A stretch of 64,000 nucleotides of DNA from Novosphingobium sp. BW1 (GTDB lineage Bacteria; Pseudomonadota; Alphaproteobacteria; Sphingomonadales; Sphingomonadaceae), in contig NZ_VIRF01000063.1 in the NCBI RefSeq assembly GCF_008107685.1, positions 204,738 through 268,737 of the forward strand. The letters are read 5' to 3'. The position numbers and the translations under genes were made by a program. The notes under the pieces are model-generated. The model had not been told where the DNA came from and did not search any database. It saw only the letters and a list, made by a program, of their open reading frames with translations. Positions 37,142 through 44,932 of this stretch are shown piece by piece (within the stretch, counting starts at the first letter, position 1; the number at the start of each line of letters is the position of its first letter).

Positions 37142-38206
37142 TCAGGGCACCACGAAGGTCAGCAGCGGGCCTTCGTCCAGAATGTAGCGCCCGGCCGGGA
37201 AGGCTTCGCCATCGAGGATGAAGGGGCCTTCAATGTCCATGTCGACATCGCTGGTGGCAAAGCGGTGCAGACCATGGCGGCCCAGCAGGCGCCCGCCCAG
37301 ACCCATCATAACCAGCGGCGCAAGGCCCAGCACGAGGCGGCTGGCGCGGTCGAGCACGAGGAGTTTGAGGCCCGGGGCCACCTTGCGCCCGAAAGGGCGC
37401 ATGCCGAGCGGGAAGCGCTCGAAGGTGGTGGCGATGGTGAGGAAGCGGCGGTCGGTTTCGCCGGTGCCGAGCTTGGCTCCGGCATGGGGAAGCGCGCGGC
37501 CCGTCATGCGGTCGACAAGACGCGTGGGTGTACCCCGCCGCCAGGTGTTGGCCTGGCGGCCGAAGAGCGCCTGGAGGATGCCCGAAAAGATCGAGATGCC
37601 CACCGCCAATGAGTTGAACGCGCCGCGGCGGTGTGCGTCCTGGCCCGCTTCGGTGCACAGCGTGTAGACGCCCGAACCCAGGATGAAGCCCTGGACCGCG
37701 GCGAGGCCGGTGTCGGCCGCGTCGGCAGAGGTGATGCGTAGCGGGTGGCGAGTGACCGTCTTGCCCACGTGGGCGGCGGCAAGCGCCTCGGTGAGCGACC
37801 ATTCGCCGGGCAGACCCAGGTCCACCGTCAGCGCGTTGGTCTTGCCCTTGGGCAGCACGATCAGGCGCGGCCAGTCCTCGCCGAAGATCTCGGTGCCGCA
37901 GGTCAGCACGTCACGCACAGTGCCATCGCCGCCATCGATCACGAGGTAGTCGATCCCGCGCCGGGCAAATTCGCCGAGCGTGTCGAGCAAGGCCTTGCGA
38001 TCGCGCGGAGTTTCGGTCAGGATGTTCGAGCAGTCCGCCATTTCCGCGGCCTTGCCCTTGTTGCGGTGGCTGCGCGGATTACGGATGATGCCCACGAGCG
38101 GCACGGCGCGACCGGCCCGGGCACGGGCGACCGCTGTGCGCGAAGGGCGCTGCACGCGATCGCCGAAACGCGGCATCGCTTCAAATTCGTAGATTGATCC
38201 GTTCAC
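37142..38206 (-). CDS. diacylglycerol-kinase-family lipid kinase (YegS/ceramide-kinase-like)
   Basis: The 354-residue protein has the DAGK catalytic core: NPRSHRNKGK near residue 43, VIDGGDGTVRDVL with GGDGT at 92-96, and LPKGKTNALTVDLGLP. The C-terminal beta-domain holds FILDGEAF. It phosphorylates a membrane lipid such as diacylglycerol or ceramide; sphingomonads make ceramide, and in Caulobacter a relative (CpgB) is a ceramide kinase, so both are open. A GTG at 38206 with GGAG upstream is preferred; an ATG at 38176 is an alternative. It is divergent from the CDP-alcohol phosphatidyltransferase gene. Confidence 0.82.
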   Translation of the reverse strand: MNGSIYEFEAMPRFGDRVQRPSRTAVARARAGRAVPLVGIIRNPRSHRNKGKAAEMADCSNILTETPRDRKALLDTLGEFARRGIDYLVIDGGDGTVRDVLTCGTEIFGEDWPRLIVLPKGKTNALTVDLGLPGEWSLTEALAAAHVGKTVTRHPLRITSADAADTGLAAVQGFILGSGVYTLCTEAGQDAHRRGAFNSLAVGISIFSGILQALFGRQANTWRRGTPTRLVDRMTGRALPHAGAKLGTGETDRRFLTIATTFERFPLGMRPFGRKVAPGLKLLVLDRASRLVLGLAPLVMMGLGGRLLGRHGLHRFATSDVDMDIEGPFILDGEAFPAGRYILDEGPLLTFVVP

Positions 38207-38453
38207 GCGCTCCACATAGGGACTCGCGCGGAAAAAATCATCCCGAAATGCGTTCTGACACATTTGTGTGACATATTGATGGCTGTTTTGCGCCCGAGTG
38301 ATGTCTTGATGGCACGAAATGATGGGGACTGCGGCAAGGTCAGGGCGCTGTCCGTTCCCGGTGCGTCGCCCTCGACACTCCTGCCCGACTCGCGCAAGGC
38401 CAGCCCGTGGCCCGCCGATTGCCAGTTTGTCCAACTCGCAGTAGGGGCCAATC

Positions 38454-39626
38454 ATGGCACAAGGTGAAAATGCAGTGGGTGACCTGACGGTCGCCGTAGT
38501 CGTCGGGCACAACGACGTGATCCTGTGGGGCCTTTCGGTCACGGAGCGGGTCGGGCGGATCGCCCGCGCCTCTGGCCTGGAGCTGGCCGCGCAGGTTTCC
38601 GACGCGATTGCAGGGTCGGACCCGGCGGGCGCGATCCTGGCCCATGCCGATTTTGCCTGGGACCCCTCCTGGTTTCGCCACATCCTTGCGCACCCGGGCA
38701 TGGTGTTGACGCTGGGCGGTGTGCCCGCGCTCGCCCATGCGCGCTCGGGCGAGGAAGCGGCTGCCCTGGCGGCGGCCATGCGCGGCGATGCGGCGCAAGG
38801 GCGCACCCTCGCGGGGCTTCAGGTCCTGGCCTTCGAGGATGGCCCGACGATCGAGAACAGGCAGCTGCGCAAGCGCGAGACGCCCTTCCTCATGCCGCTG
38901 CGCGCCGACACCGTGCGCGCGATCGAGCGGGCCAGCTATTTCGGCGCCTACAAGGGCGTGACCGACATCCTCACCAAGTACCTCTGGCCCGAATGGGCGC
39001 TGGTGCTCACCCGCATCTGCGCGCGCTGGCACGTGACCCCCAACATGGTGACTTTCGTGGGTGCGGTTTTCTGCGTGTTGGCGACGGTGCTGTTTGCCTA
39101 CGGCCACTACTGGGCGGGCATGGCAACGGGCCTCGTGTTCATGGTGCTCGACACCGTGGACGGCAAGCTCGCGCGCTGCACCATTACCTCCTCGGCCTGG
39201 GGTAATATCTTCGACCACGGTATGGATCTTGTCCATCCCCCGTTCTGGTGGTGGCTATGGGCCACGGGCCTCGCCAGCTGGGGCCTCGCCTACGACAACG
39301 CCACGTTCTGGTGGATCCAGGGCGTAATCCAGCTGGGCTACTGGGTCCAGCGCGCGATCGAGGGCATCTTCATGCAGCTTGCAGGCGGGCTCCACATCCA
39401 TGTCTGGACCCGCTTTGACAGCTGGTTCCGCCTGATCACCGCGCGGCGCAACCCCAATATGGTGATCCTTTTTGTCGCGATGCTCTTCGCGCGTCCCGAC
39501 ATCGGTCTGGCGCTCGTCGCGGCGTGGACCGGGCTGAGCTGTGCCATCCATGCGGTGCGCCTGGTCCAGGCCCTTGTCTACAAGGCGCGCGGCGGGCAGA
39601 TAGCCTCGTGGTTGGCGGAAGGTTGA
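38454..39626 (+). CDS. CDP-alcohol phosphatidyltransferase with N-terminal nucleotidyltransferase-like domain
   Basis: The 390-residue protein has a complete CDP-OH-P-transferase motif at D233, D236, G237, A240, R241, G250, D254 and D258 (DTVDGKLAR...G...D...D), with several membrane helices. The first 150 residues are an extra soluble domain that resembles a GT-A nucleotidyltransferase without the usual glycine-rich loop. The order is like the IPCT-DIPPS bifunctional enzymes for inositol-phosphate lipids or solutes. It should transfer a phospho-alcohol from a CDP-activated donor, in or at the inner membrane. The next gene (HIT) follows after 2 bp. Confidence 0.88.
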   Translation: MAQGENAVGDLTVAVVVGHNDVILWGLSVTERVGRIARASGLELAAQVSDAIAGSDPAGAILAHADFAWDPSWFRHILAHPGMVLTLGGVPALAHARSGEEAAALAAAMRGDAAQGRTLAGLQVLAFEDGPTIENRQLRKRETPFLMPLRADTVRAIERASYFGAYKGVTDILTKYLWPEWALVLTRICARWHVTPNMVTFVGAVFCVLATVLFAYGHYWAGMATGLVFMVLDTVDGKLARCTITSSAWGNIFDHGMDLVHPPFWWWLWATGLASWGLAYDNATFWWIQGVIQLGYWVQRAIEGIFMQLAGGLHIHVWTRFDSWFRLITARRNPNMVILFVAMLFARPDIGLALVAAWTGLSCAIHAVRLVQALVYKARGGQIASWLAEG

Positions 39627-39628
39627 CT

Positions 39629-40057
39629 ATGCACGCGACGCTCGAGAAGTTTGGTTACCCGGCAAGTGAAGTGAAGGCCTACGAGCACTGGGTGGTCCTC
39701 GTCCGGCCGGCCCAGCCTACGCTTGGCAGCCTGGTGCTTGCGGCCAAGAGCACGGCGATCGCCTTCGGGGACCTGCCGGCAGGTGCGCATGCCGAACTGG
39801 CCGAGATCACGCGCGACATCGAGGTCGCGCTCGCGACTTTTTCGGGCTATGAAAAGCTCAACTATCTCATGCTGATGATGGTGGACCCACACGTCCATTT
39901 CCATGTCATTCCCCGCTACGAAGGCGCGCGCGAATGGCATGGGTTCGCCTTTGCCGATGCCGGTTGGCCCGGCCCCCCGGCGCTGGGCGAAGCGCATAAG
40001 CTGACAGGCGACGAGCCGGATGCGATGCGCCGCGCGCTTCAGGCGCTCTGGGCCTGA
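39629..40057 (+). CDS. HIT-family hydrolase/transferase
   Basis: The 142-residue protein has the histidine triad HVHFHVIPR in its C-terminal half and MLMMVDPH before it. Members hydrolyse or transfer nucleotidyl groups such as CDP- or AMP-linked substrates. A GGAAGG ribosome-binding site at about 39617 supports the ATG at 39629 over the longer open frame. It sits inside the lipid head-group operon, 2 bp after the CDP-alcohol phosphatidyltransferase, and could proofread or recycle a CDP-linked intermediate. Confidence 0.88.
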   Translation: MHATLEKFGYPASEVKAYEHWVVLVRPAQPTLGSLVLAAKSTAIAFGDLPAGAHAELAEITRDIEVALATFSGYEKLNYLMLMMVDPHVHFHVIPRYEGAREWHGFAFADAGWPGPPALGEAHKLTGDEPDAMRRALQALWA

Positions 40058-40074
40058 GCCGAGCCCACCCCGAC

Positions 40075-41229
40075 ATGGTCCGGATCGCTTTTTCGCTGGT
40101 CGGCGGCGCGCACCAGTTCCTGCACGGTTTGCCCGTTGCGGCCGCGCTTTCGCACCGCGCGGGCGTGGAGGTCGCGGCCTTCGTCGCACGTCGCTGCGAT
40201 GGACGGGCCGCGGGCGAGTTGTTGGCCCAGCTCGATGGCCAAGCGGTCCAGGTACGCGAGATGCCGCTGCCCGGCTGGCTCGAGGCGCTCGCCGCCCGGG
40301 GCGACGCGCAGTCCCCGCTCAAGGTCCTGCGCCTGGCCCGCTGGGCCGGCACGCTGCGCGGTTTCGATTGCATCGTCGCGCTCGAGCGCACCTCGGCGCT
40401 CCTGAAGCAGCTGCCCGGCCGCTGCCCGCCGCTGGTCCAGATCCCGCACGGCGTGGGCGGTGCCCGGCGAGCGGGCGGCGGCGGGGTTGACCGGCGCCTT
40501 GCTTTGTTCGACCGCGCGCTCGTCTCGGGCGAGGCGGACCGCGCCTCGACCGTGGCGCTGGGGCTCCTGAACGATGCGCAGATCGACGTGGTGGGGCAGG
40601 TCAAGCTGGCAGGCTTGCGGCGCCTGGGCCGATTGGAACGTCACCGCCTCTTCGCCAACCAGCGCCCGACCGTCCTCTACAACCCTCATTTCCATGCCCG
40701 GCGCGGCACCTGGAAGACCTATGGCCGTGGGCTCATCGAGGCGCTGCGCCGCGATGGCCGCTTCAACCTCGTCGTCGCGCCTCACGTGCGACTGTGCGAG
40801 GGCATGGGTGAGGCCGAACGGGCGCAACTGCGTGGCCTCAGCGATCCCGACTGGCTGCTGGTCGATCCCGGATCGCAGGCTTCAATGGACATGACCTATA
40901 CGCTGGGTGCGGACATCTACCTCGGCGATTTTAGCAGCCAGCTCTACGAATGGCTGATCTACCAGCGCCCCTGCGTGTTCATCGACCAGGTTGGCGATGG
41001 CGGGTGTGACGACACCAAACTGCCCGAGATGTGGAGCACGGGTGAAGTCGTCCACCGCATCGAGGATCTTGTTCCCGCGCTCGAGCGTGCGAGCGCGCGG
41101 CACGGTGAATTCGCCCCCCGCCAGGCCGAAATCGTCCACCACGCCGTGGGCGATCCGAACCTGCCCTCCGACGAGATCGCGGCGGCGCGCATCCTCGCGA
41201 TGCTGGAGAGCCCTCAAGACGCGGCCTGA
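40075..41229 (+). CDS. CDP-glycerol:glycerophosphotransferase-like protein (TagB/TagF family)
   Basis: The 384-residue protein matches the glycerophosphotransferase family used in teichoic-acid polymers. It has TVLYNPHFHARRGTWKTYGRGL (catalytic His region), VVAPHVRLCE, and the nucleotide-binding ADIYLGDFSSQLYEWLIYQRPCVFID, like ADxxITDYSS...FD. It probably moves a phospho-glycerol-type group from a CDP-activated donor. In Gram-negative bacteria such proteins are rare outside capsule or S-layer loci. It follows the HIT gene by 17 bp and is the last gene of the plus-strand operon. Confidence 0.82.
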   Translation: MVRIAFSLVGGAHQFLHGLPVAAALSHRAGVEVAAFVARRCDGRAAGELLAQLDGQAVQVREMPLPGWLEALAARGDAQSPLKVLRLARWAGTLRGFDCIVALERTSALLKQLPGRCPPLVQIPHGVGGARRAGGGGVDRRLALFDRALVSGEADRASTVALGLLNDAQIDVVGQVKLAGLRRLGRLERHRLFANQRPTVLYNPHFHARRGTWKTYGRGLIEALRRDGRFNLVVAPHVRLCEGMGEAERAQLRGLSDPDWLLVDPGSQASMDMTYTLGADIYLGDFSSQLYEWLIYQRPCVFIDQVGDGGCDDTKLPEMWSTGEVVHRIEDLVPALERASARHGEFAPRQAEIVHHAVGDPNLPSDEIAAARILAMLESPQDAA

Positions 41230-41259
41230 AAGCCAGGGGCAATAGGCGAAAACAAGTGA

Positions 41260-41281
41260 TCCAAGGGCCATCGCTCTTGGA
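41260..41281. repeat. REP-like hairpin R8 (CATC tetraloop)
   Basis: TCCAAGGGC-CATC-GCTCTTGGA forms a 9-bp stem with one G-T wobble. Its stem bases differ from R1 in several positions yet remain paired. It lies between the convergent ends of the TagB/TagF-like gene and the LicC-like gene. Confidence 0.85.
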
Positions 41282-41312
41282 ATCGCCTTTTTCGACTTTC
41301 AGGCTGGAGCGA

Positions 41313-42059
41313 TCAGGCGGCCCACTGGTCGGTGAGCCGGGTTGCGATCTCGATGTCGTTGAGGAAGTCGACTTCGGCCCAGTCCATGCCCTCGATCGAA
41401 AGCGTGCCGACCTTGCCGGTGGGGGCGATCGAATCGATGACCTTGAGGTACCAGTGCTGGACGCCTTCAGGGGTGCGCATGGCCTTGCGTACGGTTTCGC
41501 GGAAGAGGTCTGCGCCTTCGCCGCGGAAGGCCAGGAAGCCGATCGATTCGGCGTTCGACTGTTCGGCGGTGAGCGTCTTGCCGATATGGACGAGGCGCCC
41601 GTCTGGGGTGCGTTCGACCTTCATGTCATCGCTGTCGTAGCCCTCGGCCTTGACGTCGACGGTGACCGCGATGGGCCACGGGTTGGGCTCGGCCAGCACT
41701 GCCCGGGCAATGTCTTCGGACACCAGCGTGTCGCCGTTCAGGATGACGAAGTCACCGCGCATCGCCTCGCGCGCGATCCAGCACGAGCCGAGGTTGTCGG
41801 CGACCTTGAAGAAGGGGTTGAAGCGCACCGTGATTTCGACCCGCGGGTCCTTGATGGCGGCGAGGTGGGCTTCGAGCATGTCGGTCATGAAGCCGGTGAC
41901 AACATCGATACGCTTGATCCCCGCGCGCGCCAGCATCTCGATCTGCCAGGCGATCAGCGAACGGCCCGAAAAATCGATCAGGCACTTGGGACGTTCGGCG
42001 GTGAGGGGGAGGAGGCGCGAGCCCTGGCCGGCGCTCAGGAGGATGGCATGTTCGATCAT
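41313..42059 (-). CDS. LicC-like/NTP_transferase-family nucleotidyltransferase
   Basis: The 248-residue protein has the glycine-rich AILLSAGQGSRLLPLTAERPKCLIDFSG, the VTGFMTDMLE helix, FVILNGDTLV with its metal aspartate, and NPFFKVADNLGSCWIARE. The last element resembles phosphocholine or sugar-phosphate cytidylyltransferases such as LicC. It should make a CDP- or NDP-activated alcohol or sugar for the surface-polymer genes here. The ATG at 42059 is preferred to 42068. It is divergent from the flippase gene. Confidence 0.82.
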   Translation of the reverse strand: MIEHAILLSAGQGSRLLPLTAERPKCLIDFSGRSLIAWQIEMLARAGIKRIDVVTGFMTDMLEAHLAAIKDPRVEITVRFNPFFKVADNLGSCWIAREAMRGDFVILNGDTLVSEDIARAVLAEPNPWPIAVTVDVKAEGYDSDDMKVERTPDGRLVHIGKTLTAEQSNAESIGFLAFRGEGADLFRETVRKAMRTPEGVQHWYLKVIDSIAPTGKVGTLSIEGMDWAEVDFLNDIEIATRLTDQWAA

Positions 42060-42210
42060 GGGGGTCACTGCGTGTACTTTGGGGGAGGCCTAGGCCTCTA
42101 GCGCGCGGCGCGGCGAAGGGAAAGGCAAACGCGCCGTTTCGCGTTGATTTGCGCGCGCGGCATGTATCCACGGCTTGCAAGTCGGCGCGCGCTCGTCCAC
42201 ATGCCCGCCA

Positions 42211-43554
42211 ATGTCGGCCAAACCCAACCGCCCGAAGACCGAATCTTCGCTGGGGCGGATCCTTCGCAACACCGCCTGGCTGCTGGGCGGCAAGGGATTC
42301 GGTGCTGTGTGCAGCATCGCCTACCTTGCCATCCTGACGCGCACCCTGGGCCTGAAGGACTTCGGCCACTTCTCGCTCATCTTCGGAACCGCGCAGGCGA
42401 TCATCGCGCTGACCGGTTTCCAGACCTGGCGGGTGGTCGTGCGCTACGGCAGCGCGCACGTCCATGAAAAGGAATGGGGCCGCTTTGGACGTCTGGCGAT
42501 GCTGTGCGGGGGGCTCGACGCCATCGGCGCGGTGCTGGGCACGGTGGTCGCGGCCATCGCCATCTTCGGTTTCGGGCATATGCTCGAGCTGAACCCGGCC
42601 TACGTCAGCGTCGCGTTCTGGTTCTGCTGCGCCTCGCTCTGGGCGCTGGTCTCCGCGCCGACCGGCGTGGTGCGCGCGCTCAACCGCTTCGATGCGGCGG
42701 TCTACGTCGAGGCGGTGGTGCCGACCGGGCGGCTCCTCGCCGCGCTGGCGATCTGGCTGACAGGACCCAGCGTGGCACGCTTCCTGTTCGCATGGGCCGC
42801 GATCGATATCGTGGAGGCTGCGCTCTACTGGATCGTTGCGCGCCGGCTGTGTCCGGAGGGTATCCGTCTTTCCAATTTCTGCCGTCTGCGCACGGCCTTG
42901 CGTGAGAACGAGGGGCTCGCCCACTTCTTCCTCGTTTCCTATTTCGGCTCTTCGATCGACGCGCTGATGAAGAACGGCCCGTTGCTCATCGTGGGTGGCT
43001 GGGTCAGCACCAGCGCGGCCGGTCTCTACCGCCTCGCTTCGCAGCTCTCGCAGGCGATGAGCAAACTCTCCACCCTGCTCACACGCTCGGTCTACGCCGA
43101 GGTCGCCCACGTCAGCGCCTCGTCCGAGGCCTCCGAGCTGCGCAAGCTGGTCGGACAGACCAGCAAGATCGCGGGTGGTGCGGCGCTGCTCGTTGTGGTC
43201 CTCGCGCTGGTGGCGGGCAAGTACCTCCTGCAGCTCATCGGCGGCGATGATTTTGAGCAGGGCGCGGCGATCCTCGTACCGCTTGCGATCGGCGCCAGCT
43301 TCGACCTCGCCAGCGTCTCGTTCGAGCCGGTGCTCCATTCGACCGGCCGCGCCAACCTCTCGCTCTTTGCGCGCATGGTCGCGCTGGTGGCGATGGCTGT
43401 CAGCCTGGTCTTCCTGGTCGGTTTTGGATCGACGGGCGTGGCTTGGGGCGTGGCCATTGGCGGGGCATGCTCGTATCTGTTCATGGGTTGTCTGGCGCTG
43501 CGCACGCTGCGCCGCCTCGAACATGAGGAGAAGGCTGCCGCGGCGGCGTCCTGA
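42211..43554 (+). CDS. polysaccharide-biosynthesis-type flippase
   Basis: The 447-residue protein has about 12-14 hydrophobic helices of the MOP/Wzx superfamily (LRNTAWLLGGKGFGAVCSIAYLAILTRTLG at the N-terminus). It probably moves a lipid-linked glycan or lipid across the inner membrane. It is the only exporter-like protein in this block. The start at 42211 (MSAKPNRPKTESS) is preferred to 42175. A capsule or sphingan exporter is possible. Confidence 0.83.
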   Translation: MSAKPNRPKTESSLGRILRNTAWLLGGKGFGAVCSIAYLAILTRTLGLKDFGHFSLIFGTAQAIIALTGFQTWRVVVRYGSAHVHEKEWGRFGRLAMLCGGLDAIGAVLGTVVAAIAIFGFGHMLELNPAYVSVAFWFCCASLWALVSAPTGVVRALNRFDAAVYVEAVVPTGRLLAALAIWLTGPSVARFLFAWAAIDIVEAALYWIVARRLCPEGIRLSNFCRLRTALRENEGLAHFFLVSYFGSSIDALMKNGPLLIVGGWVSTSAAGLYRLASQLSQAMSKLSTLLTRSVYAEVAHVSASSEASELRKLVGQTSKIAGGAALLVVVLALVAGKYLLQLIGGDDFEQGAAILVPLAIGASFDLASVSFEPVLHSTGRANLSLFARMVALVAMAVSLVFLVGFGSTGVAWGVAIGGACSYLFMGCLALRTLRRLEHEEKAAAAAS

Positions 43555-43601
43555 GCCCTCACAGCGCTCGACACCCTGCGCGCCGTGCGTATCATGGTGC
43601 C

Positions 43602-44822
43602 ATGAGTGTTTCCATCGAGGCTGACTGCCCCGCCGCCATTTCCGAGCGCATCGTGGCCCTGCGCCGCGCGATCCATGCCGAGCCCGAATTGGGCCTTCAC
43701 ACGCCCCTGACGCGCGACAAGATCCGCGCCGAGCTGGCCGACCTGCCGCTCGAATGGGAGGAGGGGCCCTCGACCACGGGCCTTGTCGCCACATTGCAGG
43801 GGCGCGCCGGACCGGGGCGCTCTGTTCTCCTGCGCGGCGATATGGACGCGCTGGCCATGCCCGAGGAAACCGGGCTCGATTTCGCCTCCGTCATTCCGGG
43901 CGTGATGCACGCCTGCGGGCACGACACCCACGTCGCCATGCTGGCGGGCGCGGCGCGGTTGCTGGCGGACAAGGCGGAAACTCTGACGGGCGAGGTGCGC
44001 TTCATGTTCCAGCCCGGCGAGGAAGGCTGGCACGGCGCGCGCTACATGCTCGAGGATGGCCTGCTCGGCGGTCCGGGCACCGACCGTGCGCTGCCTGAAG
44101 CCGCCTTTGCGCTTCACATCATGCCCAACGCGCGCCATGGCATGATCGGCGGGCGGGCAGGGCCCCTCATGGCCTCGGCCGACCAGATTGCAATCACCGT
44201 CAAGGGCCGGGGCGGACACGCCTCGATGCCGCACGACACGATGGATCCCATGCCCATCGCCTGCGAGATCGTGGCCGCCATTCAGACCATGGTTGCGCGC
44301 CGGTTTTCGGTCTTCGATCCGGTCGTCGTCACCATCTCGAAGATCACGGCAGGCAGCGCGCACAACGTCATTCCCGACCATGTCGACATGCTGGGCACGA
44401 TGCGTTCGCTTTCGGCCACCAACCGGGCGCGGTTGCGCGAGGAGGTGACCTCGCTCGCCGCCGGGATCGCCGGGGCCCACGGCCTTGCCGCCGAGGTCGA
44501 GATCATCGAGGGCTTCCCCGTCACTATGTGCGATGCGGGCGCAGTCGACTTCGGCGAGGGCGTGGCCCGCGATCTTTTCGGCGCGGACACGTTCGAGCGG
44601 CTCGCCAATCCGATCATGGGCGCGGAGGACTTCGCCTATGTGCTCGAAAAGACACCGGGCGCGATGTTCTTCCTGGGCGTCGCGGCCGAAGGCGATGACT
44701 GGAGTCAGTGCTGCGGCATCCATTCGACCCGGATGATGGTCGATGAGAGCGTTCTGCCCCGTGGCGCACTGTTCCTCGCTGGTCTCGCCGAGCGCTATCT
44801 TGCGACAGGGTGGGAGGAGTAA
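43602..44822 (+). CDS. M20-family metal-dependent amidohydrolase
   Basis: The 406-residue protein has HACGHDTHVAMLAG (metal-binding His and Asp), LLRGDMDAL and QPGEEGWHGARYML (catalytic Glu pair), and the dimerisation domain near GRGGHASMPHDT. It resembles hippurate or N-acyl-amino-acid hydrolases (HipO-like). It is probably cytoplasmic. It starts 48 bp after the flippase stop and is followed by a REP-like hairpin and the 5-oxoprolinase gene, which together suggest amino-acid-derivative catabolism rather than cell-surface work. Confidence 0.92.
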   Translation: MSVSIEADCPAAISERIVALRRAIHAEPELGLHTPLTRDKIRAELADLPLEWEEGPSTTGLVATLQGRAGPGRSVLLRGDMDALAMPEETGLDFASVIPGVMHACGHDTHVAMLAGAARLLADKAETLTGEVRFMFQPGEEGWHGARYMLEDGLLGGPGTDRALPEAAFALHIMPNARHGMIGGRAGPLMASADQIAITVKGRGGHASMPHDTMDPMPIACEIVAAIQTMVARRFSVFDPVVVTISKITAGSAHNVIPDHVDMLGTMRSLSATNRARLREEVTSLAAGIAGAHGLAAEVEIIEGFPVTMCDAGAVDFGEGVARDLFGADTFERLANPIMGAEDFAYVLEKTPGAMFFLGVAAEGDDWSQCCGIHSTRMMVDESVLPRGALFLAGLAERYLATGWEE

Positions 44823-44836
44823 GAACAAGAGTGATT

Positions 44837-44860
44837 TCCGAGGGCGATGGCCCTCGGAAA
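44837..44860. repeat. REP-like hairpin R9 (GATG tetraloop)
   Basis: TTCCGAGGGC-GATG-GCCCTCGGAA is a perfect 10-bp stem, the longest in the set, 15 bp after the M20 amidohydrolase stop and 70 bp before the oxoprolinase start. This is the one copy between tandem genes. Confidence 0.88.
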
Positions 44861-44932
44861 ACCATCTTCTCTTCCTGTTCGTGCATCCCACTTCGTTTGC
44901 GCTTTTCCCCCTTGGTCACCATGTATGTCCCC

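Noticed and set aside
38207..38806. Long N-terminal extension of the lipid kinase frame
   Set aside because: It runs into the divergent CDP-alcohol phosphatidyltransferase gene and has no homology-like pattern; the GTG at 38206 explains the known domain.
41752..43794. A 680-residue open frame on the minus strand across the flippase gene
   Set aside because: It overlaps genes with clear family matches and has low-complexity charged composition.
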